Part shown: piece by piece, positions 27,217-35,919 of the stretch | How the letters are laid out: every line of letters begins with the position of its first letter | Numbering within the stretch: position 1 is the stretch's first letter | From: Firmicutes bacterium UBA5010 | Lineage (GTDB): Bacteria > Bacillota > Clostridia > Tissierellales > Sedimentibacteraceae | Length of the DNA stretch: 64,000 nucleotides | Assembly (NCBI GenBank): GCA_002396645.1 | Contig: DGYI01000037.1 | Span: 55,280 to 119,279 of the forward strand | Direction: 5' to 3' | Notes under the pieces: generated by a model | What the model was told of the DNA's origin: nothing | Seen by the model: the letters and a program-made list of their open reading frames with translations, nothing else | The model's database searches: none | Program-made: the position numbers and the translations under genes

Positions 27217-28752
27217 ATGAGTCAAAGGTGGTTGAGAATATTATTTAGACGTCGAATCATGGTAACTTTTTTGCTTGCGCTTCAAATTGGTATATTGGTT
27301 TTTGTGGTTTCTACTTCTAGTCAAAAAATCGATCTTATCAATCGAATATCAACAATAACAAGTTATTTTGTTGTTATATATATAATCAGTAAAAATGATA
27401 AATCTTCTTATAAGTTAACATGGGTAATTCTAATTCTTGTATTTCCTGTATTTGGAGGCTTATTCTATCTTTTGTTTAATTTTCAGTCATCCACCACAAA
27501 AGTGAGAAAAACAATTGAAAAGATAAAGTTTGAAAGTCAGTCTTTGTTTGTGCCTAAGGAAAATATTTTGACAAAAATTGCTAATGAAAATGAGGAGGTT
27601 TTTCCACTTGTAAAATACTTACAGGGATGCGCTGGTTTCCCTGTTTATCAAAATACGCAAACCGAGTATTTAACGCCTGGAGAGCTAATGTTTGAAAGAT
27701 TAACCGAGGAGTTAAAAAAAGCAGAACGCTATATTTTTCTAGAATATTTTATTATTCAGGAAGGAATCATGTGGAATACTGTGCTTGAAATTCTAAAAGA
27801 AAAAGCAAAACAAGGTGTCGATGTTCGCGTAATTTATGATGATATGGGATGCTTTTTCTTATTACCTAAAGATTATCAAAAAACTTTGGAGAGTATGGGA
27901 ATTCACTGCTTTGTTTTTAATGCGTTCCAACCTATAATGTCTACCATACAGAATAACCGCGATCACCGTAAAATAGCAGTTATTGACGGGAAAACAGCCT
28001 TTACTGGCGGCATAAATTTAGCGGATGAATATATAAACGCTATTGATAAACATGGATATTGGAAAGACGCTTCTATCATGGTGCATGGTGATGCAGCATG
28101 GAGTTTTACGCTAATGTTCCTACAGATGTGGAGCCTTTGTAAAAATACAATCGAAAACTACAATAAATACCGCCCGCGGCAAACCGAAACTTGTCCAGTA
28201 TTGTCTGACGGATATGTACAGCCATATGCAGACAGCCCTATAGATAACGAGAATGTAGGTGAGCATGTTTATTTAAAAATCATTAATAATGCTAAAAAAT
28301 ATGTATATATAAATACACCATATCTTATAATCGATGATGCTATGGTATCTGCGCTGAAGTTAGCGGCAAAAAGTGGTGTGGATGTAAGAATTGTGACACC
28401 ACATCGCTGGGATAAGCGATTTGTTCATATGACAACTCGCTCTTATTACCGAGAGCTACTTCGCGCTGGTGTTAAGATTTATGAATATTCAAGAGGCTTT
28501 ATGCATTCTAAAACCTTTGTTTCTGATGATAAGGTGGCAACAGTAGGGACTACCAATCTGGACTTTCGAAGTTTATATCTCCATTTTGAGTGCGGTGTTT
28601 TGCTTTATAAGAACCGTTCAGTTATGGAAATTAAAAAAGATTATCTTAATACAATAAATGCTTGCCAGGAAATTACAATGAAAGACTGTGGGCACAATGC
28701 ATTCATGCGATTTATCCAGGAGATATTGAGAATCTTTGCGCCGTTGATGTAG
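27217..28752 (+). CDS. cls: Cardiolipin synthase (two PLD domains)
   Basis: AGGAG at 27202-27206 fits ATG 27217 better than 27208, giving 511 residues. Two N-terminal membrane helices (about 8-30 and 40-70) precede two phospholipase-D motifs: DHRKIAVIDG in the first half and MHSKTFVSDDKVATVGTTNLDFRS in the second, each H-x-K-x4-D. The enzyme condenses two phosphatidylglycerols, or PG and another lipid, to cardiolipin at the membrane. It stands at the start of a run with an alarmone synthetase and an acyl-ACP thioesterase. The host probably has its own cls, so this is an accessory copy. Confidence 0.92.
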   Translation: MSQRWLRILFRRRIMVTFLLALQIGILVFVVSTSSQKIDLINRISTITSYFVVIYIISKNDKSSYKLTWVILILVFPVFGGLFYLLFNFQSSTTKVRKTIEKIKFESQSLFVPKENILTKIANENEEVFPLVKYLQGCAGFPVYQNTQTEYLTPGELMFERLTEELKKAERYIFLEYFIIQEGIMWNTVLEILKEKAKQGVDVRVIYDDMGCFFLLPKDYQKTLESMGIHCFVFNAFQPIMSTIQNNRDHRKIAVIDGKTAFTGGINLADEYINAIDKHGYWKDASIMVHGDAAWSFTLMFLQMWSLCKNTIENYNKYRPRQTETCPVLSDGYVQPYADSPIDNENVGEHVYLKIINNAKKYVYINTPYLIIDDAMVSALKLAAKSGVDVRIVTPHRWDKRFVHMTTRSYYRELLRAGVKIYEYSRGFMHSKTFVSDDKVATVGTTNLDFRSLYLHFECGVLLYKNRSVMEIKKDYLNTINACQEITMKDCGHNAFMRFIQEILRIFAPLM

Positions 28753-28799
28753 TGATTTCATACAGAGGTAGCTAGAAAATGTAAATGAGGTATACCACA

Positions 28800-29495
28800 A
28801 TGATGATAGAAAGGAAAATGAACTATAGCGTGTTAAATGATATTGATCCCCAAAACGAGCTGCAGGGACAGATTCTAAAGGAGGCCGAAGACTTTCTGGA
28901 ACTACAAAATTTATATAAATCTGCAATTCGCGAAATTAGCACAAAGATTGAAGTACTGGATGATGAATTTCAAATTCGATTTAAACGAAATCCAATTCAT
29001 CATATGGAATGTAGATTAAAAACTCCTATAAGTATATTTGACAAGCTGATAAGAAAAGGTCTTGAGCCCAGTGTCCAAGCGGCAAGAGAGAACATTACCG
29101 ATATAGCGGGAGTTCGGGTAATTTGTAATTATATTGATGATATTTACATGATTGCTGATTTACTTTGTTCGCAGGATGATATTTCTTTAATTAGAACCGC
29201 AGATTATGTTAAAAGTCCAAAACCCAACGGTTATCGCAGTTTGCACATTGTCGTCTTGGTGCCTGTTTTTCTGACTAAAGCAAAGAAGTTTGTTCCAGTG
29301 GAGGTTCAGATACGCACTATCGCTATGGACTTATGGGCAAGTCTTGAACATCAAATTCATTATAAAACCTGTAAAGATGTTTCTGATATTCTTTGTAACA
29401 AGCTGAAAGAGTGTGCAGATGCTATCGCGAAAATAGACATTGAAATGCAGAATATAAATAAAGAGTTCCAAAATGTTGGAGGTCAATTATTGTAA
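28800..29495 (+). CDS. Small alarmone synthetase (RelQ/YjbM-like)
   Basis: ATG 28800 lies at good distance from TGAGG; the 231-residue protein has only the synthetase domain, without hydrolase or TGS/ACT parts. Motifs are DIAGVRVICNYIDD, YVKSPKPNGYRSLHIVV with the catalytic G-loop residues, and VEVQIRTIAMDLWASLEHQIHYK around the Mg-binding glutamate (E in VEVQ). It should make (p)ppGpp or pGpp from ATP and GTP/GDP. It follows cls by 47 bases and precedes a thioesterase by about 30, so stringent signalling and lipid genes are probably cotranscribed. It might damp growth while the envelope is remodelled; this is inference. Confidence 0.87.
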   Translation: MMIERKMNYSVLNDIDPQNELQGQILKEAEDFLELQNLYKSAIREISTKIEVLDDEFQIRFKRNPIHHMECRLKTPISIFDKLIRKGLEPSVQAARENITDIAGVRVICNYIDDIYMIADLLCSQDDISLIRTADYVKSPKPNGYRSLHIVVLVPVFLTKAKKFVPVEVQIRTIAMDLWASLEHQIHYKTCKDVSDILCNKLKECADAIAKIDIEMQNINKEFQNVGGQLL

Positions 29496-29524
29496 CAACA
29501 GATTTTTTGAGGAGGATACAAAGG

Positions 29525-30235
29525 ATGTTTGAGGTGAAAAGAACTGTTGGTTATAGTAATGTTGGAGTGGATGGCGAACTTACCCTTGATTCGGCAATCG
29601 ATTTTATGCAAGACTGCAGTATGTTTCAACTAAACTCGTCAAAAGCTTTGGCAAAGTTTTTTGATGAACACTCCATTGGAATGTATTTAGCTTCGCGTCA
29701 AATAAATATTGCCAGGACACCGGTGTACGGGGAGAATCTAACTATTCGAACATGGATATATGAATGTAAGAGGGTGTATGGATGCCGTAATACTATAGTC
29801 TACGATGAAGACGGCTGTCCGTGTATTACCAGTTATGCGATTGGTGCCTTTATCAATCTATTAACGGAAAAGCCATTTTGCATGCCTGATGACATTATTA
29901 AAAGTATTCCGTTGTATGATAAATTTCCAATGGAATATCATTCAAGAAAAATTATAATTCCAAATAACGAAGCAGTAATGGCAAATCTTACGACAGTTTC
30001 AAAATATCATTTGGATTACAACAAACATGTTAATAACGCAAAATATGTATCAATAGCAGAGGAATATCTACCAGAGAATTTTAAAGCAAAAAGAATACGG
30101 ATTGAATACAAAACCCCTGCAAAGTATAAGGATATCTTAATGCCATATATTTATTGTATTAATGATAATTCCATTGTTGTTAACTTATGCAATGATAAAG
30201 GCGAATCTTATGCAGTAGTTGAATTTACCAAATAG
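29525..30235 (+). CDS. Acyl-ACP thioesterase
   Basis: GAGGAGG at 29510-29516 points to ATG 29525 instead of the TTG at 29507, giving 236 residues. The protein has two hotdog domains: FEVKRTVGYSNVGVDGELTL with an N-terminal long helix, and a second half with YHLDYNKHVNNAKYV, the D-x-N-x-H-V-N-N catalytic pattern of bacterial FatA/FatB-like thioesterases. These hydrolyse acyl-ACP to free fatty acids. Free acids could be bound by the DegV protein encoded upstream and reactivated by the ligase downstream, forming a possible acyl-exchange loop. Confidence 0.9.
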   Translation: MFEVKRTVGYSNVGVDGELTLDSAIDFMQDCSMFQLNSSKALAKFFDEHSIGMYLASRQINIARTPVYGENLTIRTWIYECKRVYGCRNTIVYDEDGCPCITSYAIGAFINLLTEKPFCMPDDIIKSIPLYDKFPMEYHSRKIIIPNNEAVMANLTTVSKYHLDYNKHVNNAKYVSIAEEYLPENFKAKRIRIEYKTPAKYKDILMPYIYCINDNSIVVNLCNDKGESYAVVEFTK

Positions 30236-30311
30236 AGATTATGAATGAAATCGGTGAATTAATGAAAAGAGGAGCATTCATAAATAAACAGGATTTTTAA
30301 AAATTCAAGGG

Positions 30312-30461
30312 GACTGTAGGAAGTGGTGTGGCCAAGATATAGGTTCCGTCTGTATGATAGAAGAAAAGCTTGGAAACTCAGTACTTATGCCAGAGGAACC
30401 CAAAATTTGTTGTGCTTTGACCGCAGCAATAATTGTAGCGAAGATATGGGAAGGCGCTTAA
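30312..30461 (+). pseudogene. Fragment of an acyl-CoA dehydratase activase (BadF/BcrA-type ATPase)
   Basis: The frame from 30312 reads about 49 residues ending ...EKLGNSVLMPEEPK then ALTAAIIVAKIWEGA and a stop. This is like the C-terminus of 2-hydroxyacyl-CoA dehydratase activators, which end in a similar VPxxPQxxGALGAAL stretch. No start or ATPase motifs remain, so it is a truncated relic. Confidence 0.5.
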
Positions 30462-30607
30462 GAAGATAATTGAGGATTTGTATCTTTGAACCTATTTGAT
30501 GTAAGTTTAGCCAGAAAATCTAACTGTTTTTATGCTTTTATCAGTAATAGTTGTATATTTTTGCTATAATTCCCAAAAGAGTATTCTACTACAACAGATG
30601 GATTTTT

Positions 30608-30971
30608 AGAGAACGAACATGGGAAAACAGCGGTGAGGTATACCAACATAATATTCAAAGTAAAGACATGGAAAAAGTTTATGTCCGAGTTGAGTGATTT
30701 TATAAAATCTATATTCCCTAAAAAATATATAAAAAATTATAACTTGGTGTATCTTTCAAACTATATGATAGAGTCCTGCAGGGCTGAACTTACACACTAG
30801 AATATAATTATATCATCATCTTTATTTTCTTTATGGAATAGCTCTTTGACAGCAGTAATCATGACAGTAATTGCTGTAATTCTAAATTTGCCGTATATAA
30901 TTATCCAGAGATATAACAGGCCAAGAATCATTAGAGTTCTGAAACAACTGGAATACTCGTACTCTGCATAA
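30608..30971 (+). pseudogene. Decayed CrtO-like acyltransferase
   Basis: The second frame reads KVKTWKKFMSELSDF, then LSNYMIESCRAELTH, an in-frame TAG (30798-30800) where the family has tryptophan, then LNLPYIIIQRYNRPR to a stop at 30969-30971. The preceding part ERTWENSGEVYQHN is in another frame, so there is also a frameshift. These segments resemble glycosyl-4,4'-diaponeurosporenoate acyltransferase-family membrane proteins, which attach fatty acids. No intact product is possible. Confidence 0.65.
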
Positions 30972-31114
30972 TTTATGGAGAATTGGCTTAGCTGTCGATC
31001 ATGATTTTCGCTTGTACCAAGGAAGCATGAGAGATACCGGTTTATGGATTAAGGAGTATTAAACAGACAGGATTGAACAAAATTTAAAAGTAATGGAAGA
31101 AAGGAATGAATACT

Positions 31115-32278
31115 ATGGATTTAAACAAAATATTTTACAAAACTTTTTTGAAAGATGTATTTTTTGTGCCTTTTCAGATAAAGTTCTGGGATGGAGAGGC
31201 AGTAAAATATGGGGAAGGAGAGAGTAAATTTACGTTAATTATTAATAGCCCTATACCAGTAGCTGATATAAAAAGTGATCCAACTATGGCTTTAGGTGAG
31301 GCTTACATGACTAATAAGATTGATATAGATGGCGATTTACAAAAGGTTATCGAATCTCTATATAATAATAGTAAGAGCTTTTTGCATAGTACTATTATAA
31401 ATAAAAAATTGAGTAATAATATTAAAAAAAGCAAGGATAACGTTCAACATCATTATGATATAGGCAATGATTTTTATAGGTTATGGTTAGAAGATTCTAT
31501 GACCTATTCTTGTGGATATTTTCAATCTCCTGATGATACTTTAAACGGTGCTCAAAAAAATAAGGTAGCTCATATCTTAAGAAAATTAAATCTTAATGAA
31601 GGACAAACATTGCTTGATATTGGCTGCGGTTGGGGAGAATTGATTATAACGGCAGCTAAAGAATATAGAGCAAAGACCATGGGAATAACTTTAAGCTCCG
31701 AGCAATTTGCCAAAATCAAGGAAAGAATCAAAAGTGAAATGCTGGAAGAACTCGTAGAAGTGCAACTGCTCGATTATAGAGAGCTGAAAAACAGAAAATT
31801 CGACAGAGTAATAAGTGTTGGTATGATAGAGCATGTAGGCAAGGACTATCTTCATGAATACTTTTCCACAGTAAACAAACTATTAGTGGAAGAGGGAGTC
31901 TCTCTGCTTCATTGTATAACTGGCATTAATGGAGCAGGAACAAATACGTGGATAAATAAGTATATTTTCCCCGGAGGATATATACCAACAGTCAAAGAAT
32001 TAATATCACATATGTCAGATGAGGATTTTCATTTAATAGATGCAGAAAGTCTTAGAAGACACTACGGAAGAACTTTAGAGCATTGGGCAAAAAACTTTGA
32101 AAATGCATTGCCTGAAATCATGAAGAGTAAGGACGAAACCTTTATTCGGATGTGGCGATTATACTTAAATGCCTGTGCTGCATCTTTTAATAGCGGGAAT
32201 ATAGACATTCATCAATTCTTGTTTACAAAAGGTGTAAATAACGAATTGCCTTGGACAAGGGAATATATGTATAAATAA
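31115..32278 (+). CDS. cfa: Cyclopropane-fatty-acyl-phospholipid synthase
   Basis: ATG 31115 is better placed than 31106 after GAAGAAAGGA, giving 387 residues. An N-terminal lipid-binding region is followed by the SAM methyltransferase core with NVQHHYDIGNDFYRLWLED, MTYSCGYF, LLDIGCGWGE (SAM loop) and MIEHVGKDYL; FIFPGGYIP-type residues follow (YIFPGGYIPT). It adds a methylene from SAM across cis double bonds of membrane lipids, lowering permeability under acid, solvent or metal stress. The accessory metK upstream would feed it. It lies behind an 870-base gap holding two pseudogenes. Confidence 0.93.
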   Translation: MDLNKIFYKTFLKDVFFVPFQIKFWDGEAVKYGEGESKFTLIINSPIPVADIKSDPTMALGEAYMTNKIDIDGDLQKVIESLYNNSKSFLHSTIINKKLSNNIKKSKDNVQHHYDIGNDFYRLWLEDSMTYSCGYFQSPDDTLNGAQKNKVAHILRKLNLNEGQTLLDIGCGWGELIITAAKEYRAKTMGITLSSEQFAKIKERIKSEMLEELVEVQLLDYRELKNRKFDRVISVGMIEHVGKDYLHEYFSTVNKLLVEEGVSLLHCITGINGAGTNTWINKYIFPGGYIPTVKELISHMSDEDFHLIDAESLRRHYGRTLEHWAKNFENALPEIMKSKDETFIRMWRLYLNACAASFNSGNIDIHQFLFTKGVNNELPWTREYMYK

Positions 32279-32402
32279 GGATAAGGCAAAAAAATATTTC
32301 TAGATGAAGTAATATATAAGCAGAAGAAAATTTTATTATTATAGAATATCATATAAAAAATATCAAAATGAGATGGTTAAAATATGGTTTAGGAGAACGA
32401 AA

Positions 32403-33752
32403 ATGGGATATATAGGTCTAATGACTAAGACCAATAAGTTAAACCACAATTTTCAAAAGAGTAGAAGTGAGATACTTGATAAACGTGAGCAAAAGGTCAG
32501 AGAATTACTTAAGCATGCTTATTACAATTCTGAGTTTTATCATGAGTATTATTCTAGTTATGGTATTCGTGACGGGGATATTAGGGAAATTCCAATAAAT
32601 AAGATTCCTAGTATCGATAAAAAGATATTTGTAGAGAATTTTAACAGAATAGTGACTGACAAACGAGTAAATTTGCAACATATAGAACGTTTTCTCATGA
32701 AGGAGAAGAGCAGGGATAAAAAGTATTTGGACGAATATGCAATTGTTCACTCGTCAGGAAGTACAGGTAAGCCAACATGCTTCATTTACGATCGTAATTC
32801 GTGGGAAACAATACTTGCTGCCGGATTCAGGGCATGTAAGGGAGAAGTAGGGCTGAAGGAAGCTATCTCAAAAAGTTTAAGAGGGCTTAGAGTATTGTAT
32901 GTAGCTGCAACAGAAGGAAGATTTGGAGGAGCTATGGCAGCAAATTCCGGTATCAAGGGTTTTGGATTTCGTCCTCTGTTGTTGAATATCAATCTATCAC
33001 TGGAACTCTGGATAGATAAAATTAATAGATTCAATCCGGATGTAATCATTGGCTATCCATCTGCAATTAAAATTCTTTGTGATTTGATTTCAGACAATAA
33101 GATTAAAATAAATGTTTTTAGAGTAATTACTGGTGGCGAACCGACAACTAGGGAACAAAGAAGGTATTTTCAATCTGTTTTGCATACAGATATATTTAAT
33201 ATTTACGGAGCGTCTGAGTCAATAATAATGGGTCTAGAAAGAGATACATATCAAGGATTTTATATATTTGATGATATAAATTATCTTGAAGTAGAAGAAG
33301 AACATACTTTTATTACGCCATTGTATAACTACTCGCAGCCTCTTATTCGCTATAAACTTACTGATAAACTGATGAGTGCAGAAAGATTAGAAAATGAAGC
33401 ACTCCCATTTAGCAAAATAAAAGAGATTATGGGGAGAAATGAGGAAATCATGTGGTTTATAAATGATAAGGGAGAGAAGGATTTTCTGCACCCTTTGATT
33501 ATCAATACATTAGAGGCAGAGGGAATAATCGGATACCAGTTTGTTCAGCGTTCAAATAGAATGTTTGAGATAAGGGTAGAGTTAAGGCAAGGTGCTGATT
33601 TTAATACTACTCAAAATCAGCTACGCAAACAAATGGATAATATCTTAAAAGAAAAAAAGTTGCTATACCTAAACTATCGGATAAAGCAGGTGAATACCAT
33701 ACCTATTAATACATCAACAGGTAAAAGCAATGTTGTTATCAAAGAAATTTAG
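32403..33752 (+). CDS. Adenylate-forming (PaaK/CapK-like) ligase
   Basis: AGGAGA at 32391-32396 selects ATG 32403; product 449 residues. The ATP loop reads HSSGSTGKPT, followed by a typical GYPSAI, TGGEPTT, then IYGASE and a late IRYKLTD, as in phenylacetate-CoA ligase/CapK-type enzymes. These activate a carboxylic acid as AMP ester and pass it to CoA, ACP or another acceptor. The substrate is unknown. Between a cyclopropane synthase and lspA, with a thioesterase and DegV protein upstream, a fatty acid is the natural guess. The ~20 N-terminal residues are basic; no membrane helix is present. Confidence 0.8.
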   Translation: MGYIGLMTKTNKLNHNFQKSRSEILDKREQKVRELLKHAYYNSEFYHEYYSSYGIRDGDIREIPINKIPSIDKKIFVENFNRIVTDKRVNLQHIERFLMKEKSRDKKYLDEYAIVHSSGSTGKPTCFIYDRNSWETILAAGFRACKGEVGLKEAISKSLRGLRVLYVAATEGRFGGAMAANSGIKGFGFRPLLLNINLSLELWIDKINRFNPDVIIGYPSAIKILCDLISDNKIKINVFRVITGGEPTTREQRRYFQSVLHTDIFNIYGASESIIMGLERDTYQGFYIFDDINYLEVEEEHTFITPLYNYSQPLIRYKLTDKLMSAERLENEALPFSKIKEIMGRNEEIMWFINDKGEKDFLHPLIINTLEAEGIIGYQFVQRSNRMFEIRVELRQGADFNTTQNQLRKQMDNILKEKKLLYLNYRIKQVNTIPINTSTGKSNVVIKEI

Positions 33753-33824
33753 TGTTTATAACTTTATTTAGATGACACTAAATGGTAATATTATAAAATG
33801 TGAGCAAATGTTTATATAAATGTA

Positions 33825-33878
33825 TTGACTATAATTATTGCTATCAATATAATAAAACATATAAGCAAGTGTTTAACT
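33825..33878 (+). promoter_or_regulatory. lspA promoter with CadC-type operator
   Basis: TTGACT (33825-33830), a 17-base spacer and TATAAT (33848-33853) are followed by ATATAAGCAAGTGTTTAACT (33859-33878), which matches the cadA palindrome at its core (AAGCAA-N-TG-N-TTAA). The operator position just after the -10 box is the same as at cadA and cadC. Confidence 0.75.
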
Positions 33879-33934
33879 ATTCGTGTAGAGTATTAATTTC
33901 AATTGCTATTCATGCATATTTTTGGAGGAGAGAA

Positions 33935-34384
<450 letters not shown>

Positions 34385-34593
34385 ATACATTAGTGTTGAG
34401 AATTAAATTACAAATATTTAAGCCCTGAATCTGTCCTATCACTGTGTTATGAGATGGTTAATGATGAAATGTGCAGCGAATTTCTCGCATAAGAATATAT
34501 TTAACAACAGAAAAGAAACATAAATAAGTAAAAGTATATCGATAACTTGAATGGTTGAAAAGCTACTTAAGTTTACATTTATTATTTTCTTTA

Positions 34594-34645
34594 TTGCCAG
34601 CATAATAAGAAAATGGTATTATAACAATTAAGCCATTGTTTAATT
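34594..34645 (+). promoter_or_regulatory. cadC promoter and operator
   Basis: TTGCCA (34594-34599), a 17-base spacer and TATTAT (34617-34622) precede AATTAAGCCATTGTTTAATT (34626-34645), a close variant of the cadA palindrome. This predicts autoregulation of the CadC-like gene. Confidence 0.75.
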
Positions 34646-34666
34646 GATTACATGAAAGGAGTAACT

Positions 34667-35032
34667 ATGTCAAACAAGAAGAATGAAAATGCAGTATGTA
34701 GCACTACCATTATTCATGAGGATATATTAGAAAAAGTAAAACAGGAAATAACAGATGATGAAATCTTATTTGATATGGCAGCGGAGTTTAAGGTTTTAAG
34801 CGACCCTACACGTTTAAAGATTATAAATGTACTAATGCTTTCAGAAATGTGTGTGTGTGATATTTCAGCTCTTTTAAATATGTCTTCGCCTGCTATTTCT
34901 CATCATCTAAAATCGTTGCGACAAACTCGTTTGATTAAATATAGGCGTGACGGCAAAATTGCTTACTATTCATTAGATGATGAACATATCAAAGCAATGT
35001 TTAGTCAATGCTTAACCCATGTTACAGAATAA
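34667..35032 (+). CDS. cadC: CadC-like ArsR/SmtB metal sensor
   Basis: AAAGGAG at 34655-34661 is inside the longer frame, so ATG 34667 is the start; 121 residues. C11, C62 and C64 (MCVCD) mark the N-terminal/helix-3 thiolate site for Cd, Pb or Bi, and D105, H107, H118 and E121 reproduce the helix-5 zinc site of S. aureus CadC. The HTH is LNMSSPAISHHLKSLRQ. It is colinear without gaps with the ArsR protein encoded next. It probably represses itself, lspA and the three-HMA cadA through the shared palindrome. Confidence 0.9.
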   Translation: MSNKKNENAVCSTTIIHEDILEKVKQEITDDEILFDMAAEFKVLSDPTRLKIINVLMLSEMCVCDISALLNMSSPAISHHLKSLRQTRLIKYRRDGKIAYYSLDDEHIKAMFSQCLTHVTE

Positions 35033-35161
35033 ATATGAGAGCATTTCTGAAAGCCTATATCAAAAACAGCAAAAGTACTTGCGGATATGCCATAGGGTAT
35101 ACAAAGAATTACCACCTGTATGGTACCGCTCAGAGCCATTATAAATCGATACAAAAAAATG

Positions 35162-35198
35162 TTTAACTCAGATATTTATTTATTTGAGTTAAATTTTT
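35162..35198 (+). terminator. Terminator after cadC
   Basis: TTTAACTCA (35162-35170) pairs with TGAGTTAAA (35185-35193), followed by TTTTT. The 130 bases between the cadC stop and this hairpin hold no gene. Confidence 0.7.
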
Positions 35199-35207
35199 AA
35201 AAAGACC

Positions 35208-35263
35208 TTGATAGTTGAACATATATTCAACTATACTGTAAACATAGTTGAGCGAATGCTCAA
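35208..35263 (+). promoter_or_regulatory. Promoter and two palindromes before the second CadC-like gene
   Basis: TTGATA (35208-35213) and TATACT (35232-35237, spacer 18) flank AGTTGAA-N6-TTCAACT (35213-35232), a SmtB/CadC-type operator lying in the spacer. A second repeat, TTGAGC-GAAT-GCTCAA, is at 35248-35263 downstream of the start site. The operator differs from that at cadC, so the two paralogues probably have separate targets. Confidence 0.7.
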
Positions 35264-35291
35264 TTGAATTTGAATAGAGGGAGGTATTTCT

Positions 35292-35657
35292 ATAGATAAG
35301 AAGATAGATAAGATAGGTGTATGCGATTGTAGCGTTATTCATTCGGATATTGTGGAAATAGTAAAATCAAAGATGCCTGAAGAATCCCAGCTTTATGATT
35401 TGGCTGATTTTTTCAAAGTTCTTGGAGATAGCACGAGAGTTAAAATTTTGTGGGTGCTTGACTCAAATGAAATGTGTGTCTGTGATTTGGCAGTGCTCCT
35501 TAATATGACTAAATCTGCCATTTCTCATCAGCTGCAATCGCTAAGACAAGCGAATCTTGTTAAGTTTAGGAAAGAGGGTAAATTTGTCTTTTATTCTCTC
35601 GCAGATAAACATGTGAAAGACATCTTCGAAAAAGGCTTAGAACATATTGTAGAATAA
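35292..35657 (+). CDS. Second CadC-like ArsR sensor, apparently starting at ATA
   Basis: The only ATG/GTG/TTG near the N-terminus is a GTG at 35352 without a ribosome-binding site. The frame is open upstream to ATA 35292, seven bases after AGAGGGAGG. From there the product is 121 residues, the same length as the paralogue at 34667, and all ligands align without gaps: C11, C13, C62, C64, D105, H107, H118, E121. A GTG start would lose C11/C13 and helix 1. Either ATA is used as a rare start, or ATG was mutated and expression is low. It heads an operon with an HMA protein and cadA. Confidence 0.75.
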   Translation: MDKKIDKIGVCDCSVIHSDIVEIVKSKMPEESQLYDLADFFKVLGDSTRVKILWVLDSNEMCVCDLAVLLNMTKSAISHQLQSLRQANLVKFRKEGKFVFYSLADKHVKDIFEKGLEHIVE

Positions 35658-35682
35658 TTAAAAATAATAGGAGGATTTTATC

Positions 35683-35904
35683 ATGAAAAAAACATTTAAA
35701 TTAGAGGGCTTAGACTGTGCTAACTGCGCTGCAAAAATGGAAAAGGCAATCAATAATCTTGACGGCGTGAGCAACGCCACTGTTAATTTTATGACTACCA
35801 AACTTGTTATCGAGGCAGATGACGATAAGATGGCTGAAATTATCGAAGCTGCAAAAGCAATTGTTAAAAAAACGGAGCCTGACGTGGTGATGAAAAAGGC
35901 TTAA
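35683..35904 (+). CDS. Stand-alone HMA metal-binding protein
   Basis: A 73-residue single HMA domain with LEGLDCANCAAKME (C13/C16) and the usual beta-alpha-beta pattern. It resembles the HMA repeats of the 20260 pump more than a copper chaperone. The cadA gene that follows after 15 bases lacks any HMA domain, so the pump and its metal domain are split into two genes. It would deliver or sense Zn/Cd/Pb for that pump. AGGAGG precedes the ATG. Confidence 0.9.
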   Translation: MKKTFKLEGLDCANCAAKMEKAINNLDGVSNATVNFMTTKLVIEADDDKMAEIIEAAKAIVKKTEPDVVMKKA

Positions 35905-35919
35905 CGAGGAGGCAGTGCT

